NCBI GenBank assembly: GCA_937916405.1
Contig: CALFUF010000136.1
Location: 1-22,137 of the forward strand
Length of the DNA: 22,137 bases
Direction: 5' to 3'
From: an uncultured Prevotella sp.
Lineage (GTDB): Bacteria; Bacteroidota; Bacteroidia; Bacteroidales; Bacteroidaceae
Shown here piece after piece: positions 8,625-16,900 of the stretch. The notes under the pieces were generated by a model that did no database searches, had not been told where the DNA came from, and worked only from the letters and a program-made list of their open reading frames with translations. Made by a program: the position numbers and the translations under genes. Every line of letters begins with the position of its first letter. Position 1 is the stretch's first letter.

Positions 8625-9572
8625 TTAAAGAATACATGCATAACGGTCTACGATACCTAACAGCTTGTTGCTGGTGTCAGTAACCAGTACATTATGTATT
8701 TTATACTTATTCATCGTCTTCTGTATCTCTGAGATCTTTGTCTGTGGAGTAACCGTTTTGGGCGATCGTGTCATGATATCACTAACTGTACGGTCAAAGA
8801 ACTCTGCCTTCCATTTCTCCATTGCCCTACGTATGTCACCGTCAGTAATCATACCGGCAATGACATTATTCGTAATAGCTACACCGAGTCCCAGTTTACC
8901 TTTACTTACCAGAATAATAGCCTCTCCAAGATGCATCTCTGGAGTTAAAATCGGCAGGTTCTCAGTAATCATCACGTCTTGGGCAGTCGTCAGCAACCGC
9001 TTTCCTAATTCGCCACCAGGGTGGAACTGGGCAAAATCTTGCGGTTGGAAATGACGTTTGTTCATCAGCGCAACGGCAAGTGCGTCACCCATGACCAAAG
9101 TAGCAGTGGTACTGCTGGTAGGTGCCAGATTCAGAGGGCATGCCTCTTTCTCTACGCTCACATTCAGGTGGCAGGTAGAGTATTTTGCCAATAGAGATTG
9201 TGGATGACCACTCATGGCAATAATAGGGATTTCCATATGTAGCACCATGGGAATGAAACGCAATAGCTCATCCGTCTGTCCGGAATTGGAGATGGCGAGT
9301 ACTACGTCTCCTTTCGACATCACGCCGAGGTCACCATGAAATACGTCCAAAGGGTTGACGAAGAAGGAGGGCGTACCTGTTGACGCCAAAGTCGCTGCGA
9401 TTTTAGCACCGATATGTCCACTCTTCCCGACACCAGTAACAATAACCTTACCATCGCAATGCATGATTAAGTCAACAGCTTTCTCGAAGTTGTCGTCTAT
9501 CTTATCGATCAGGTCAAGTACCGCCTGTGCTTCGTCTTTAATACATTGTATGGCGTTTTCCTTATCAGTCAT
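8625..9572 (-). CDS. kdsD: D-arabinose 5-phosphate isomerase, KpsF/GutQ/KdsD family
   Basis: A 315-residue protein that should interconvert D-ribulose 5-phosphate and D-arabinose 5-phosphate, the first step toward Kdo of the LPS inner core. An N-terminal SIS domain (about residues 35-180) contains GVGKSGH and SNSGQTDE. Lys50, Glu102, Glu143 and His184 match in position the catalytic Lys59, Glu111, Glu152 and His193 of E. coli KdsD. Two CBS domains follow (about 198-255 and 263-315), as in full-length family members. It overlaps kdsA by 8 bp (ATGACTGA), which suggests translational coupling, and kdsA uses its product, supporting a Kdo role over a GutQ-type catabolic one. The regulator follows after 20 bp. 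KpsF and KdsD are not separable by sequence alone, so the symbol is a functional guess. Confidence 0.92.
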   Translation of the reverse strand: MTDKENAIQCIKDEAQAVLDLIDKIDDNFEKAVDLIMHCDGKVIVTGVGKSGHIGAKIAATLASTGTPSFFVNPLDVFHGDLGVMSKGDVVLAISNSGQTDELLRFIPMVLHMEIPIIAMSGHPQSLLAKYSTCHLNVSVEKEACPLNLAPTSSTTATLVMGDALAVALMNKRHFQPQDFAQFHPGGELGKRLLTTAQDVMITENLPILTPEMHLGEAIILVSKGKLGLGVAITNNVIAGMITDGDIRRAMEKWKAEFFDRTVSDIMTRSPKTVTPQTKISEIQKTMNKYKIHNVLVTDTSNKLLGIVDRYACIL

Positions 9573-10341
9573 TGTCTGTCAATTTTGCGACGAGCTGTTC
9601 CAGCTTGTCCAGTTCTAACATGTTGGCGGCATCACTAAGTCCCTGGTCTGGGGTGGGGTGTACTTCAAAGAACCATCCCGTAGCTCCGAATGCTTTTGCC
9701 GCTAAAGCCATCTGGGGGACGTAGCGTCTGTCGCCTCCCGTCTTTCCTCCAGCACCTCCAGGGCGTTGTACGCTGTGGGTGCAATCCATGATGACGGTAG
9801 GGACAATTTCCAACATGTCAGGGATATTGCGGAAATCCACCACCAGATTGTTATACCCCATCATATTACCCCTTTCTGTCAACCATATATCCTTGGCTCC
9901 TGCATCACGGGCTTTCTCCACAGGATAGCGCATGTCTTGTCCACTCAGGAATTGCGCCTTTTTGATATTGACTGTCCTGCCAGTCCTTGCGGCGGCAATA
10001 AGCAGGTCTGTCTGTCTGCAAAGGAAAGCTGGAATCTGGATGACATCTACTGCCTGTCCTACAGGCTCGGCCTGCCATGCCTCATGGATGTCAGTGAGCA
10101 GACGAAGTCCGTATCTCTCCTTGACATCGTTAAGCATTTGCAATCCTTTGTCAATACCAGGTCCCCGGAAGGAGCTGATAGAGGTGCGGTTCGCTTTGTC
10201 AAACGACGCTTTGAATATAATGTCAGTCCCCAGTTTCTTGTTGATATCCACTAATTTCGCTGCAACAGTATCCAGCAGCTCAGCAGATTCTATGACACAG
10301 GGACCAGCGATAATCGTACTTTCCATATTTGTAGTGTACAT
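9565..10341 (-). CDS. kdsA: 3-deoxy-8-phosphooctulonate synthase (Kdo-8-phosphate synthase)
   Basis: A cytoplasmic enzyme condensing arabinose 5-phosphate with phosphoenolpyruvate to Kdo-8-phosphate for LPS inner core. Up to 258 residues form one TIM barrel. Family stretches seen include AGPCVIES (11-18), FKASFDKANRTS (43-54), IPAFLCRQTDLL (103-114) and GYNNLVVDFR (162-171). Cys15, His189, Glu226 and Asp237 match, with a constant offset of four, the metal ligands Cys11, His185, Glu222 and Asp233 of Aquifex KdsA. This marks it as the metal-dependent class; the E. coli type has Asn at the Cys position. The outermost ATG (10341) is given. An ATG at 10326 is at least as likely, because a -7 element lies only 7 bp upstream of 10341 and the shorter form matches the short Aquifex N-terminus. 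First gene of the operon with kdsD. Confidence 0.96.
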   Translation of the reverse strand: MYTTNMESTIIAGPCVIESAELLDTVAAKLVDINKKLGTDIIFKASFDKANRTSISSFRGPGIDKGLQMLNDVKERYGLRLLTDIHEAWQAEPVGQAVDVIQIPAFLCRQTDLLIAAARTGRTVNIKKAQFLSGQDMRYPVEKARDAGAKDIWLTERGNMMGYNNLVVDFRNIPDMLEIVPTVIMDCTHSVQRPGGAGGKTGGDRRYVPQMALAAKAFGATGWFFEVHPTPDQGLSDAANMLELDKLEQLVAKLTDND

Positions 10342-10348
10342 TTCCTTG

Positions 10349-10356
10349 CAAAGATA
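10349..10356 (-). promoter_or_regulatory. Probable -7 promoter element for the kdsA operon
   Basis: On the minus strand this reads TATCTTTG, a perfect match to the Bacteroidota -7 consensus TANNTTTG. I found no convincing -33 TTTG at the usual 19-21 bp spacing; TTTG occurs only about 12-13 bp upstream. Transcription would begin around 10343, just before the outer kdsA ATG. Confidence 0.6.
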
Positions 10357-10421
10357 GTCATAATTCTACAAATAAACGTATCATTCTCGAATTATTTTGC
10401 ATAAAAGAATGAAATTTTATT

Positions 10422-12743
10422 TCATTTAATATGTACATCCTGTTGTGGGAAAGGTATCTCAATGCCGTTTTGGTTAAGTGTATTGTAGATGGTGTTCAGA
10501 ACATCACTGATGACATAGGATTGTTTAGGAGCATCTGCCCATACGAACATCTTCAAGTTAATACCAGAGTCAGCAAGCTCTCCAACAACCGACTTCGCTT
10601 TCTTGGATTTGTCCATCCACTTGTGCTTCATCTGATTAACGGCACCATCCACAAGCTCTATCACTTGCTGAAGATTACTGCCATAGGCGACACCGTAGTG
10701 GACAACGGCAAGTACGTAGCCGTGGTTGCGAGTCAGATTCTTATAGTTCTTAGTGAATAATTGCGAGTTCTGGAAGGTGATGACCTCACCATACAGTGAT
10801 TCGACAACCGTAGAGGTATAACTGATTTTAGTTACCTTACCCATGGTGCCGTCAACCTGAATCCAATCTCCTACTTTGATACGTCCTGTCATCAGGGTAA
10901 TACCATAATAGATATTCTCAATGATGTCTTTCGAGGCAAAACCGATACCGGTAGACAGACCGCCAGTAACCACCATCAGCCATGCGAGGGAGATATTCAG
11001 AATCCCCATGGAGATAAGGAACCATGCTCCCCAGATGATGACTTGTATGACGTTTCTGCCCATCACTTCCTTGCTGGCGGCAGTTGACGGATCGCTGATC
11101 TGATAATGCATTCGCATCAGCTGCAGAATGGTCTTGCTGACATAAGAGAAGAAAAACCACAGGCTAATGACAATGGCAAGAGAGATGATGCTCAGTTTCA
11201 GATTTTTCAAATCCACGAAGTTGGTATTGAAAATCTTCCAGCATAAATCACTGAGGTTAAAGACATCTGCAGCCCAGTAAATACTGATCATGACGGAGGC
11301 AACACCTGCGACAGGAAGCAACACCTGATAGAAGAGGTCGTAAGCCCATGTCTTCGTAATCGGTTTGTCAGCCATTTGATGCTTGATACCGTATAGTTTC
11401 ATGTATTGCAGGGCACAGGTGATGGTAAGGATACACGTCAGCTGCATCGTCCACCAAATCAACATCTGTACCGCCATCAACGTATACCCTGACCAAGAGC
11501 AGATGACGGAGGCGATAAATACGATGAGCGAGATATAACTGTAAAAGATGTCCGATCGTGGGATATTCTGGTTGTGGCGTCCGATGACACTCCACTGCCA
11601 TAAAGCGCAAAGGAGCAATACGGGTGGAAAGAGCATGTTTACTAACTCATTTGGTATCAAGATGATACGGAAGGCAATCACCAAGAAGCTGATTGCCATC
11701 AAAGGGGTGTAGATGCGGAAGGCACTCGTGATCTGGTCACCTTTGACACGAAGCAAGAGGGATATCAAGATAACACCCATTAGCCATGCGAAATTCACCA
11801 GCAGATTACTTGCCATGATAATGAAGTTCTGTTCTGCAAGGGCTAAGGCGATACCTAAGATGACGGCAAAGGTAATGGTCGTTGTGGCAAGTGTGATGCA
11901 GGTCCGTTTCTTCATGAACTCCTCTGTACGGAACCGTTTGGGTACCACATAGCGGATAACGGTGAAATTCAGCAGAGAGGCAATGATGCCGTATATGATG
12001 ATGGTGATGAGCAGTCCGAAGATCCACCGGCTGTCCCACTGGGAATAGGCGTTCGGCTTATATTTCTTCGCCACTGTTCTCTTTGTCATCTGCCATTGTC
12101 TGTTCCAATCTTTGATAATGCTGAAATAACTGTCTCCACCATTCTTAAAGATACTTGTCTGGATATCATTATAGCGTTTCTGCGCATAATCGTTCAAGTA
12201 AGACAGCCGCTTCTCCGTCATGTTGTAATAATGGATGTAGTCCTGCATGGTGGCACGGTTCTCGTCCATCGTGTTGCGGATGTTAGTGGCTAAAGTCAGA
12301 CATACATTCCTGTCAATCTTAGCCTGTTCGTCAAGTGTTTGGACGGGCATCGCCTTTAGTGAACTGATCAAGGAGTCATAACGGGCAATCTCTGCGTCCG
12401 CTTTGGTCAGGAAGTTCTTAAAGGGGGTTCTTTGTCTTTGGAAGGTATGGTATTGTTCTGTAGCCTCATGGCATGCATAGGTTAAGTCGAATACATATTC
12501 CTGTTTCTGGGAATAGAGCATGAGCGAGTTCTGGTTCGACAGTTTCATGGTAGACATCAACTGCTCCCTGACTCTCTCACTCTGTTTCTTGTTCATTTCC
12601 AGCATCTGCGCCAAATCCCTATGATAGGTGGTCAGTTCAGTGCGCAGGATTTGCAATGTTTGGGGAAGGTCCTTTTCTTTCAGGACGGCATGAGCGTTTA
12701 ACGCCCCTGTCAGTAAAATCAGTAAAGCAAGTACTTTCTTCAT
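10422..12743 (-). CDS. MscS-family mechanosensitive ion channel with large N-terminal domain
   Basis: A 773-residue inner-membrane protein. A signal peptide (1-19, ending NAHA) precedes a periplasmic helical, coiled-coil-like region of about 220 residues. About ten to eleven membrane helices follow (from about residue 240), then the MscS core. The pore-lining helix shows the Gly/Ala-rich pattern GGLSTGIGFASKDIIENI (about 588-605), followed by the vestibule beta domain with VGDWIQVDG and the alpha/beta C-terminal domain. The size and the extra periplasmic and membrane parts recall MscK/MscM-type large channels, which are longer, rather than the 286-residue MscS. It should release solutes on hypo-osmotic shock. 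It is divergent from the sugar kinase gene and ends 80 bp before kdsA, which has its own promoter element. The 7-bp-stem AT-rich hairpin at 10408-10426 spans its stop codon but is too weak to call a terminator. Confidence 0.92.
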   Translation of the reverse strand: MKKVLALLILLTGALNAHAVLKEKDLPQTLQILRTELTTYHRDLAQMLEMNKKQSERVREQLMSTMKLSNQNSLMLYSQKQEYVFDLTYACHEATEQYHTFQRQRTPFKNFLTKADAEIARYDSLISSLKAMPVQTLDEQAKIDRNVCLTLATNIRNTMDENRATMQDYIHYYNMTEKRLSYLNDYAQKRYNDIQTSIFKNGGDSYFSIIKDWNRQWQMTKRTVAKKYKPNAYSQWDSRWIFGLLITIIIYGIIASLLNFTVIRYVVPKRFRTEEFMKKRTCITLATTTITFAVILGIALALAEQNFIIMASNLLVNFAWLMGVILISLLLRVKGDQITSAFRIYTPLMAISFLVIAFRIILIPNELVNMLFPPVLLLCALWQWSVIGRHNQNIPRSDIFYSYISLIVFIASVICSWSGYTLMAVQMLIWWTMQLTCILTITCALQYMKLYGIKHQMADKPITKTWAYDLFYQVLLPVAGVASVMISIYWAADVFNLSDLCWKIFNTNFVDLKNLKLSIISLAIVISLWFFFSYVSKTILQLMRMHYQISDPSTAASKEVMGRNVIQVIIWGAWFLISMGILNISLAWLMVVTGGLSTGIGFASKDIIENIYYGITLMTGRIKVGDWIQVDGTMGKVTKISYTSTVVESLYGEVITFQNSQLFTKNYKNLTRNHGYVLAVVHYGVAYGSNLQQVIELVDGAVNQMKHKWMDKSKKAKSVVGELADSGINLKMFVWADAPKQSYVISDVLNTIYNTLNQNGIEIPFPQQDVHIK

Positions 12744-12763
12744 GTTTTTGCGTAATTTTGGCG

Positions 12764-12771
12764 CAAAGATA
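12764..12771 (-). promoter_or_regulatory. Probable -7 promoter element for the MscS-type channel gene
   Basis: The minus strand reads TATCTTTG, a perfect TANNTTTG match 20 bp upstream of the start codon, which implies a leader of roughly 15 nt. A -33 TTTG is not recognisable; that region is the AT-rich heptamer repeat. The element sits in the left arm of a 13-bp inverted repeat shared with the divergent promoter. Confidence 0.65.
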
Positions 12772-12780
12772 CGAATTATT

Positions 12781-12808
12781 TCTAATTTCTAATTTCTAAT
12801 TACTAATT
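12781..12808. repeat. Heptanucleotide tandem repeat between divergent promoters
   Basis: Three exact copies of TCTAATT (12781-12787, 12788-12794, 12795-12801) are followed by a fourth with one change, ACTAATT (12802-12808). The array fills the space between the two divergent -7 elements, where the -33 contacts of both promoters should fall. Copy-number change would shift promoter geometry in steps of seven bases. Whether it varies is unknown. Confidence 0.8.
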
Positions 12809-12814
12809 ATTTCG

Positions 12815-12822
12815 TATCTTTG
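12815..12822 (+). promoter_or_regulatory. Probable -7 promoter element for the sugar kinase gene
   Basis: TATCTTTG matches TANNTTTG exactly, 26 bp before the start codon. The best -33 candidate is TTTC at 12793-12796 with an 18-bp spacer, inside the heptamer repeats, so the -33 part is imperfect. The expected leader is about 20 nt. Confidence 0.65.
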
Positions 12823-12848
12823 CAACAAATTTAGAAATAGGAACGACT

Positions 12849-13745
12849 ATGAAATTGATAGCTGACAGTGGAAGTACAAAGACAGACTGGACCCTCCTTC
12901 ACGATTCAGGTTTGCGAACGGAGAGTGTGTTTATGGCATCTTTTAAGACTCAGGGGATAACTCCCATCCATCAGTCTCCTGCTGAGATTCGTCAGATTCT
13001 GGCACAGGAGTTGATGCCCCAGCTCTCTACCTTCTCACGAGCTCAACTGGTCAATTCGAAAATTCTTGAAAGTCCGTTGCTGTCCAATATCCAAGTGTAC
13101 TTTTATGGCAGTGGCTGCACACCAGTCCATGTTCCTATGATGAAACAGATGCTCGATGAGGTGTTCTCTCCTAAAACCGTGGAAGTGTATAGCGATTTGA
13201 TGGCTGCCGCCAGAGCATTATGTGGTCATGATGAAGGTATCGCCTGTATTCTTGGAACAGGAGCTAACTCCTGTCTGTTTGATGGTGAAAAAATTGTACA
13301 AAACACGCCAGCACTTGGCTATGTGTTAGGTGATGAGGGTAGTGGCTCCGTATTAGGGCGTTTATTCATGAATGCTATTTTTAAGAATCCTCAGTTTGCA
13401 GATATTCGAGATGCTTTCTTGGAAGAGACCAAGTTGACGCTGCCTATTATTATAAATAAGGTATATAGGGAGCCACTTGCCAATCGATTCCTCGCCTCTA
13501 CGGCTTCATTTATCCATGAGCACCTTGACTTTCAGCCATTACGGGAGTTGGTAGTAAACAATTTCCGCACTTTCTTCCAGCATAATCTTATACAATATCA
13601 GCGTCGTGACCTGGCTGTTCATGCTGTCGGCAGTATCGCTTTCCACTTTCAGGAGGAGTTGAAAGAGGCTGCAGAGCAAGAAGGTTTTACTCTTGGCACT
13701 ATCTTATCTGCACCAATGGAAGGGTTGGTAAATTACCACCAATAA
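12849..13745 (+). CDS. BadF/BadG/BcrA/BcrD ATPase family sugar kinase, probable N-acetylglucosamine kinase
   Basis: A 298-residue cytoplasmic protein of the ASKHA fold. The phosphate-1 loop is DSGSTKTDW (residues 6-14), the phosphate-2 loop is LGTGANS (135-141), and GDEGSG (161-166) follows. Asp116 in YSDLMAAARAL sits where NAGK-type kinases have the catalytic Asp. Members of this family of about this length in Bacteroidota are usually called N-acetylglucosamine kinases, which phosphorylate GlcNAc at O6 in salvage or cell-wall recycling; the exact sugar is not proven. The ATG at 12849 follows a -7 element by 26 bp. The PUL downstream has its own promoter, so the kinase is probably a separate unit although co-oriented. 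Confidence 0.85.
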   Translation: MKLIADSGSTKTDWTLLHDSGLRTESVFMASFKTQGITPIHQSPAEIRQILAQELMPQLSTFSRAQLVNSKILESPLLSNIQVYFYGSGCTPVHVPMMKQMLDEVFSPKTVEVYSDLMAAARALCGHDEGIACILGTGANSCLFDGEKIVQNTPALGYVLGDEGSGSVLGRLFMNAIFKNPQFADIRDAFLEETKLTLPIIINKVYREPLANRFLASTASFIHEHLDFQPLRELVVNNFRTFFQHNLIQYQRRDLAVHAVGSIAFHFQEELKEAAEQEGFTLGTILSAPMEGLVNYHQ

Positions 13746-13756
13746 CCTTTCGGTGT

Positions 13757-13786
13757 TGATACTTTGTTGCTGAAATGTGATACTTT
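13757..13786 (+). promoter_or_regulatory. Direct repeat upstream of the PUL promoter, candidate activator site
   Basis: TGATACTTT occurs twice, at 13757-13765 and 13778-13786, with a start-to-start distance of 21 bp, about two helical turns. The second copy ends 31 bp before the -33 element. Spacing and position fit a dimeric AraC-type or HTCS activator. No factor can be assigned from the sequence. Confidence 0.4.
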
Positions 13787-13806
13787 TGATGATATTCATT
13801 GATTTT

Positions 13807-13839
13807 CCGCACTTTTTTTTGTGTGGTAACAATTTTTTT
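13807..13839 (+). terminator. Terminator-like hairpin after the sugar kinase gene, overlapping the PUL -33 element
   Basis: CCGCAC (13807-13812) pairs with GTGTGG (13821-13826) over a loop of eight T, with one G-T pair. A seven-T run (13833-13839) follows, but only after six other bases, so it is not a textbook intrinsic terminator. It lies about 60 bp past the kinase stop. The TTTG at 13818-13821 used as the PUL -33 element is within it. Confidence 0.35.
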
Positions 13840-13850
13840 GTTTATTTTTG
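13818..13850 (+). promoter_or_regulatory. PUL promoter upstream of susC
   Basis: TTTG (13818-13821) and TATTTTTG (13843-13850) are separated by 21 bp, matching the Bacteroidota housekeeping consensus TTTG-N19-21-TANNTTTG. The transcript should start near 13856, leaving a leader of about 70 nt before susC. This is the best complete promoter in the window. Confidence 0.75.
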
Positions 13851-13860
13851 CAAATTGAAA

Positions 13861-13885
13861 AGCCACTCCATGGATGGGGTAGGCT
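13861..13885 (+). promoter_or_regulatory. Leader hairpin at the 5' end of the PUL transcript
   Basis: AGCC (13861-13864) pairs with GGCT (13882-13885) and ACTCCA (13865-13870) with TGGGGT (13875-13880), around a TGGA loop. A single bulged A is at 13881. That gives ten pairs including one G-U, beginning about five bases after the predicted transcript start. There is no following U-run, so it is not a terminator. It could stabilise the mRNA or be a binding site for an RNA or protein. Confidence 0.5.
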
Positions 13886-13927
13886 TACGTAACTGAAGTA
13901 AATTACTACTAATTTAATAATCATTTT

Positions 13928-16900
13928 ATGGACAAAACAACACGAAAAGCGATTGTAAGAATCAGGTACTTGGTACTGTTTCTTATGATGTTCCCACTTT
14001 GTGCTTTGGCACAAAATGTGAATGTGTTCGGTACGGTGACGGATGCCAACAGTGGTGAGGAAGTCATCGGAGCGACAGTGAAGGTAAAGGGCGCCTCTGG
14101 TGGCTCTATTACGGATTTTGAAGGTAAGTACAAGATTTCTGTGAAGCCGGGTGCTACCTTGGAGATCTCGTATGTAGGTTATCAGACCAAGTCCGTCAAG
14201 GTGACGAAAGCAGGTCAGTTAGACATTCAGATTGCTGAGGATGTTAACATGCTGGATCAGGTGGTTGTCGTTGGTTATGGTGTGATGAAACGCTCTGACC
14301 TGACAGGTTCTGTATCCAGTATCGACGAGAAAGCAATCAAGCAGGGTGTCAATACCAGTATTGAACAGGCGATGCAAGGACGTATCGCCGGTGTTGCCGT
14401 AACGCAGAACTCTGGTGCACCTGGTGGTGGTATCTCCGTACAGATTCGTGGTATCAACTCTCTGAGTGGTAACGAGCCTCTGTATGTGATTGACGGTGTC
14501 GCTATGTCTGGTCAGACAGGTGACAACTCATCAGTATTAAGTACTTTGAACCCTTCGGACATTACCTCTTTGGAAGTACTGAAAGATGCTTCCGCAACCG
14601 CTATTTACGGTTCTCGTGCATCTAATGGTGTCGTCCTGATTACGACAAAGAAGGGCTCTGAGGGTAAACCGAAAGTCATATATGAAGGTATGGTGGGTTG
14701 GCAGAAGCTTCCCAAGCATTTGGATATGATGAACCTGAAGCAGTATGCGCAGTTCTATAACGACCGTGCCGCTCTTTGGGGATGGGGTTCTATGGAGCAA
14801 TACAAAGATCCGTCATTGTTGACAAATGGTACTGACTGGCAGAATGAGCTGTTCCAGGTTGCTTTCATGCACCAGCATCAGTTGGGTGTTAGTGGTGGTA
14901 CCAAGGACATGAACTATAACCTCTCTGGTGGTTTTCTGGATCAGGATGGTATCGGTATCGGATCAGGCTTTAAGCGTGCCAGCTTCCGTGCTAATGTTGA
15001 GACAAACGTCAATAAGTGGTTGAAGGTCGGTGGAAATGGTTATTTCGCTCGTACCAAGCAGATTATCACTTTTGATGATGCCAACGTTATCCAGGACGCT
15101 ATATCTATGACTCCTGATGTTGCCGCTCGTAATGCAGACGGTTCTTATGACTCAGGTGCTGAGAATGAGTTCAACTATACAGAGAACCCGTTGTTCAAGG
15201 CACAGCAGATAGACAATCATAATGAGAAGTCTCAGTTGGATTTCAACCTCTATGCGAACATTACACCTATTAAGAATCTTGTTCTTCGTGTAGAATATGG
15301 TGGAAGTTTCTCATGGGGAGACTCCTATTTCTTCCGTCCAGAGTACTCCTATGGCTCTAATAATCAGAAAGTGGAGTCGTTAGGTCAACGAACCTCTTCC
15401 AAGAGTAAATATCAGAGTTTCAAGCAGTATGCTACCTATGACTTTGACCCGTTGAAGAACAATCATCTGCAGATCATGTTAGGTCACGAGTCACAATGGG
15501 GTGACTGGTCCAATCTCTCTGCTTCAAGAAGAGGATTTATCTCTGACGCTATTCACTCTCTCCATGTTGGTGACGCTACGACAGCTACCAACGACGAGCA
15601 GGGTAGTGAGTGGGCTATTGAGTCCTATTTCGGACGTTTGAACTATAATTTGTTAGACCGTTACTTGCTGACCGCTACACTTCGTGCGGACGGTTCTTCT
15701 TCATTCGGTCCGAATAACCGTTGGGGGTGGTTCCCGTCATTGGCTGCTGCTTGGCGTATTACTCAGGAGCCATTTATGAAGAATCTCACATGGTTGAGCA
15801 ATGCTAAACTCCGTCTCGGATGGGGTCTTGTTGGTAACCAGAGCGCAGGCTCTTATGCCTATGGTGTTGCGATGAGTGCTGTATCTACCGCTTGGGGTAA
15901 TGGTTACTATGCAGGTAACTATGCGAATCCCGACTTGAAGTGGGAGAGTACCAATGCATGGAACATCGGTCTTGACCTCTCTTTCTTCAATAATCGTATT
16001 GAGTTCATTGTGGATGCTTATTATAAGAAGACCAAGAATCTGCTGATGTACTCCGTTCTTCCTACCTATCTGATTGATGAGGAAGGTTATCAGTATTACT
16101 TTGGTATCTACCCGCCATACGTGAATGCCGGTGCTATTCGTAACAAGGGTATTGAGTTCACCTTGAACACGGTGAATATCTCTAATAAGGACTGGCAGTG
16201 GCGTACTGGTGCCACCATTTCTTTCAACCGTAACAAGTTGACCAAGTTGAATAGTGAGGACTCCTCTTTGCAGGGACGTATCGGTAGTGATACCTATACC
16301 TTGTCAGAGGTTGGCGGTCCTGTTGGTCGTTTCTATGGTTACAATGTGATTGGCATGTTCAACAAGGAAGACGACTTCTATCAGAAAGATCCGAATGGTG
16401 CCAGAATGATAGATAAGAATGGTAATTATATTCCTGTCGCACGTCCAGTAGACAGTGATGGTAATATGTATGACATCAAGCAGAACGGTATCTGGGTAGG
16501 TGACTATATCTACGAGGATGTTGACGGTGATGGAAAGATTACCGAGTCAGACCGTAAGTATATTGGTGACCCGAACCCGAAATTCACCTTTGGTTTGAAC
16601 AATACTATTACTTATAAGGACTTTGAGTTGTCGTTCTTCTTGAGTGGCTCTTATGGCAATGATGTATACAATGTGCTCCGTCAGACAAAGACCGATCCTA
16701 AGGGTTGGGGTAACAAGATGGCGTATGTTGCCAACTGCGCGAAGATCGAGATGTATGACCCAGAGGGTTCTTTGAGTGATATCTCTAATGTGTATATTTC
16801 TAATGCTGGCTCAGCATCATGTTGGCGTATAGAGCCTTCTGGTGGTGGTCAGAATACGAACAACCGTATTTCATCTGCCTTTGTGGAGAATGGCTCCTAT

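Noticed and set aside
8605..8637. Longer start (ATG at 8637) for the HTCS-like regulator
   Set aside because: It adds 11 polar residues ahead of a good signal/anchor segment and overlaps the kdsD-type gene by 13 bp; the ATG at 8604 fits better, though the longer form is not excluded.
10408..10426. AATGAAA/TTTCATT hairpin at the 3' end of the channel gene as a terminator
   Set aside because: The stem is only seven mostly A-T pairs and the following T-run is short and interrupted; too weak to call.
12824..12848. Shine-Dalgarno site before the sugar kinase start
   Set aside because: The AGGA-like bases are too far from the ATG and poor in G; Bacteroidota generally do not rely on such sites.
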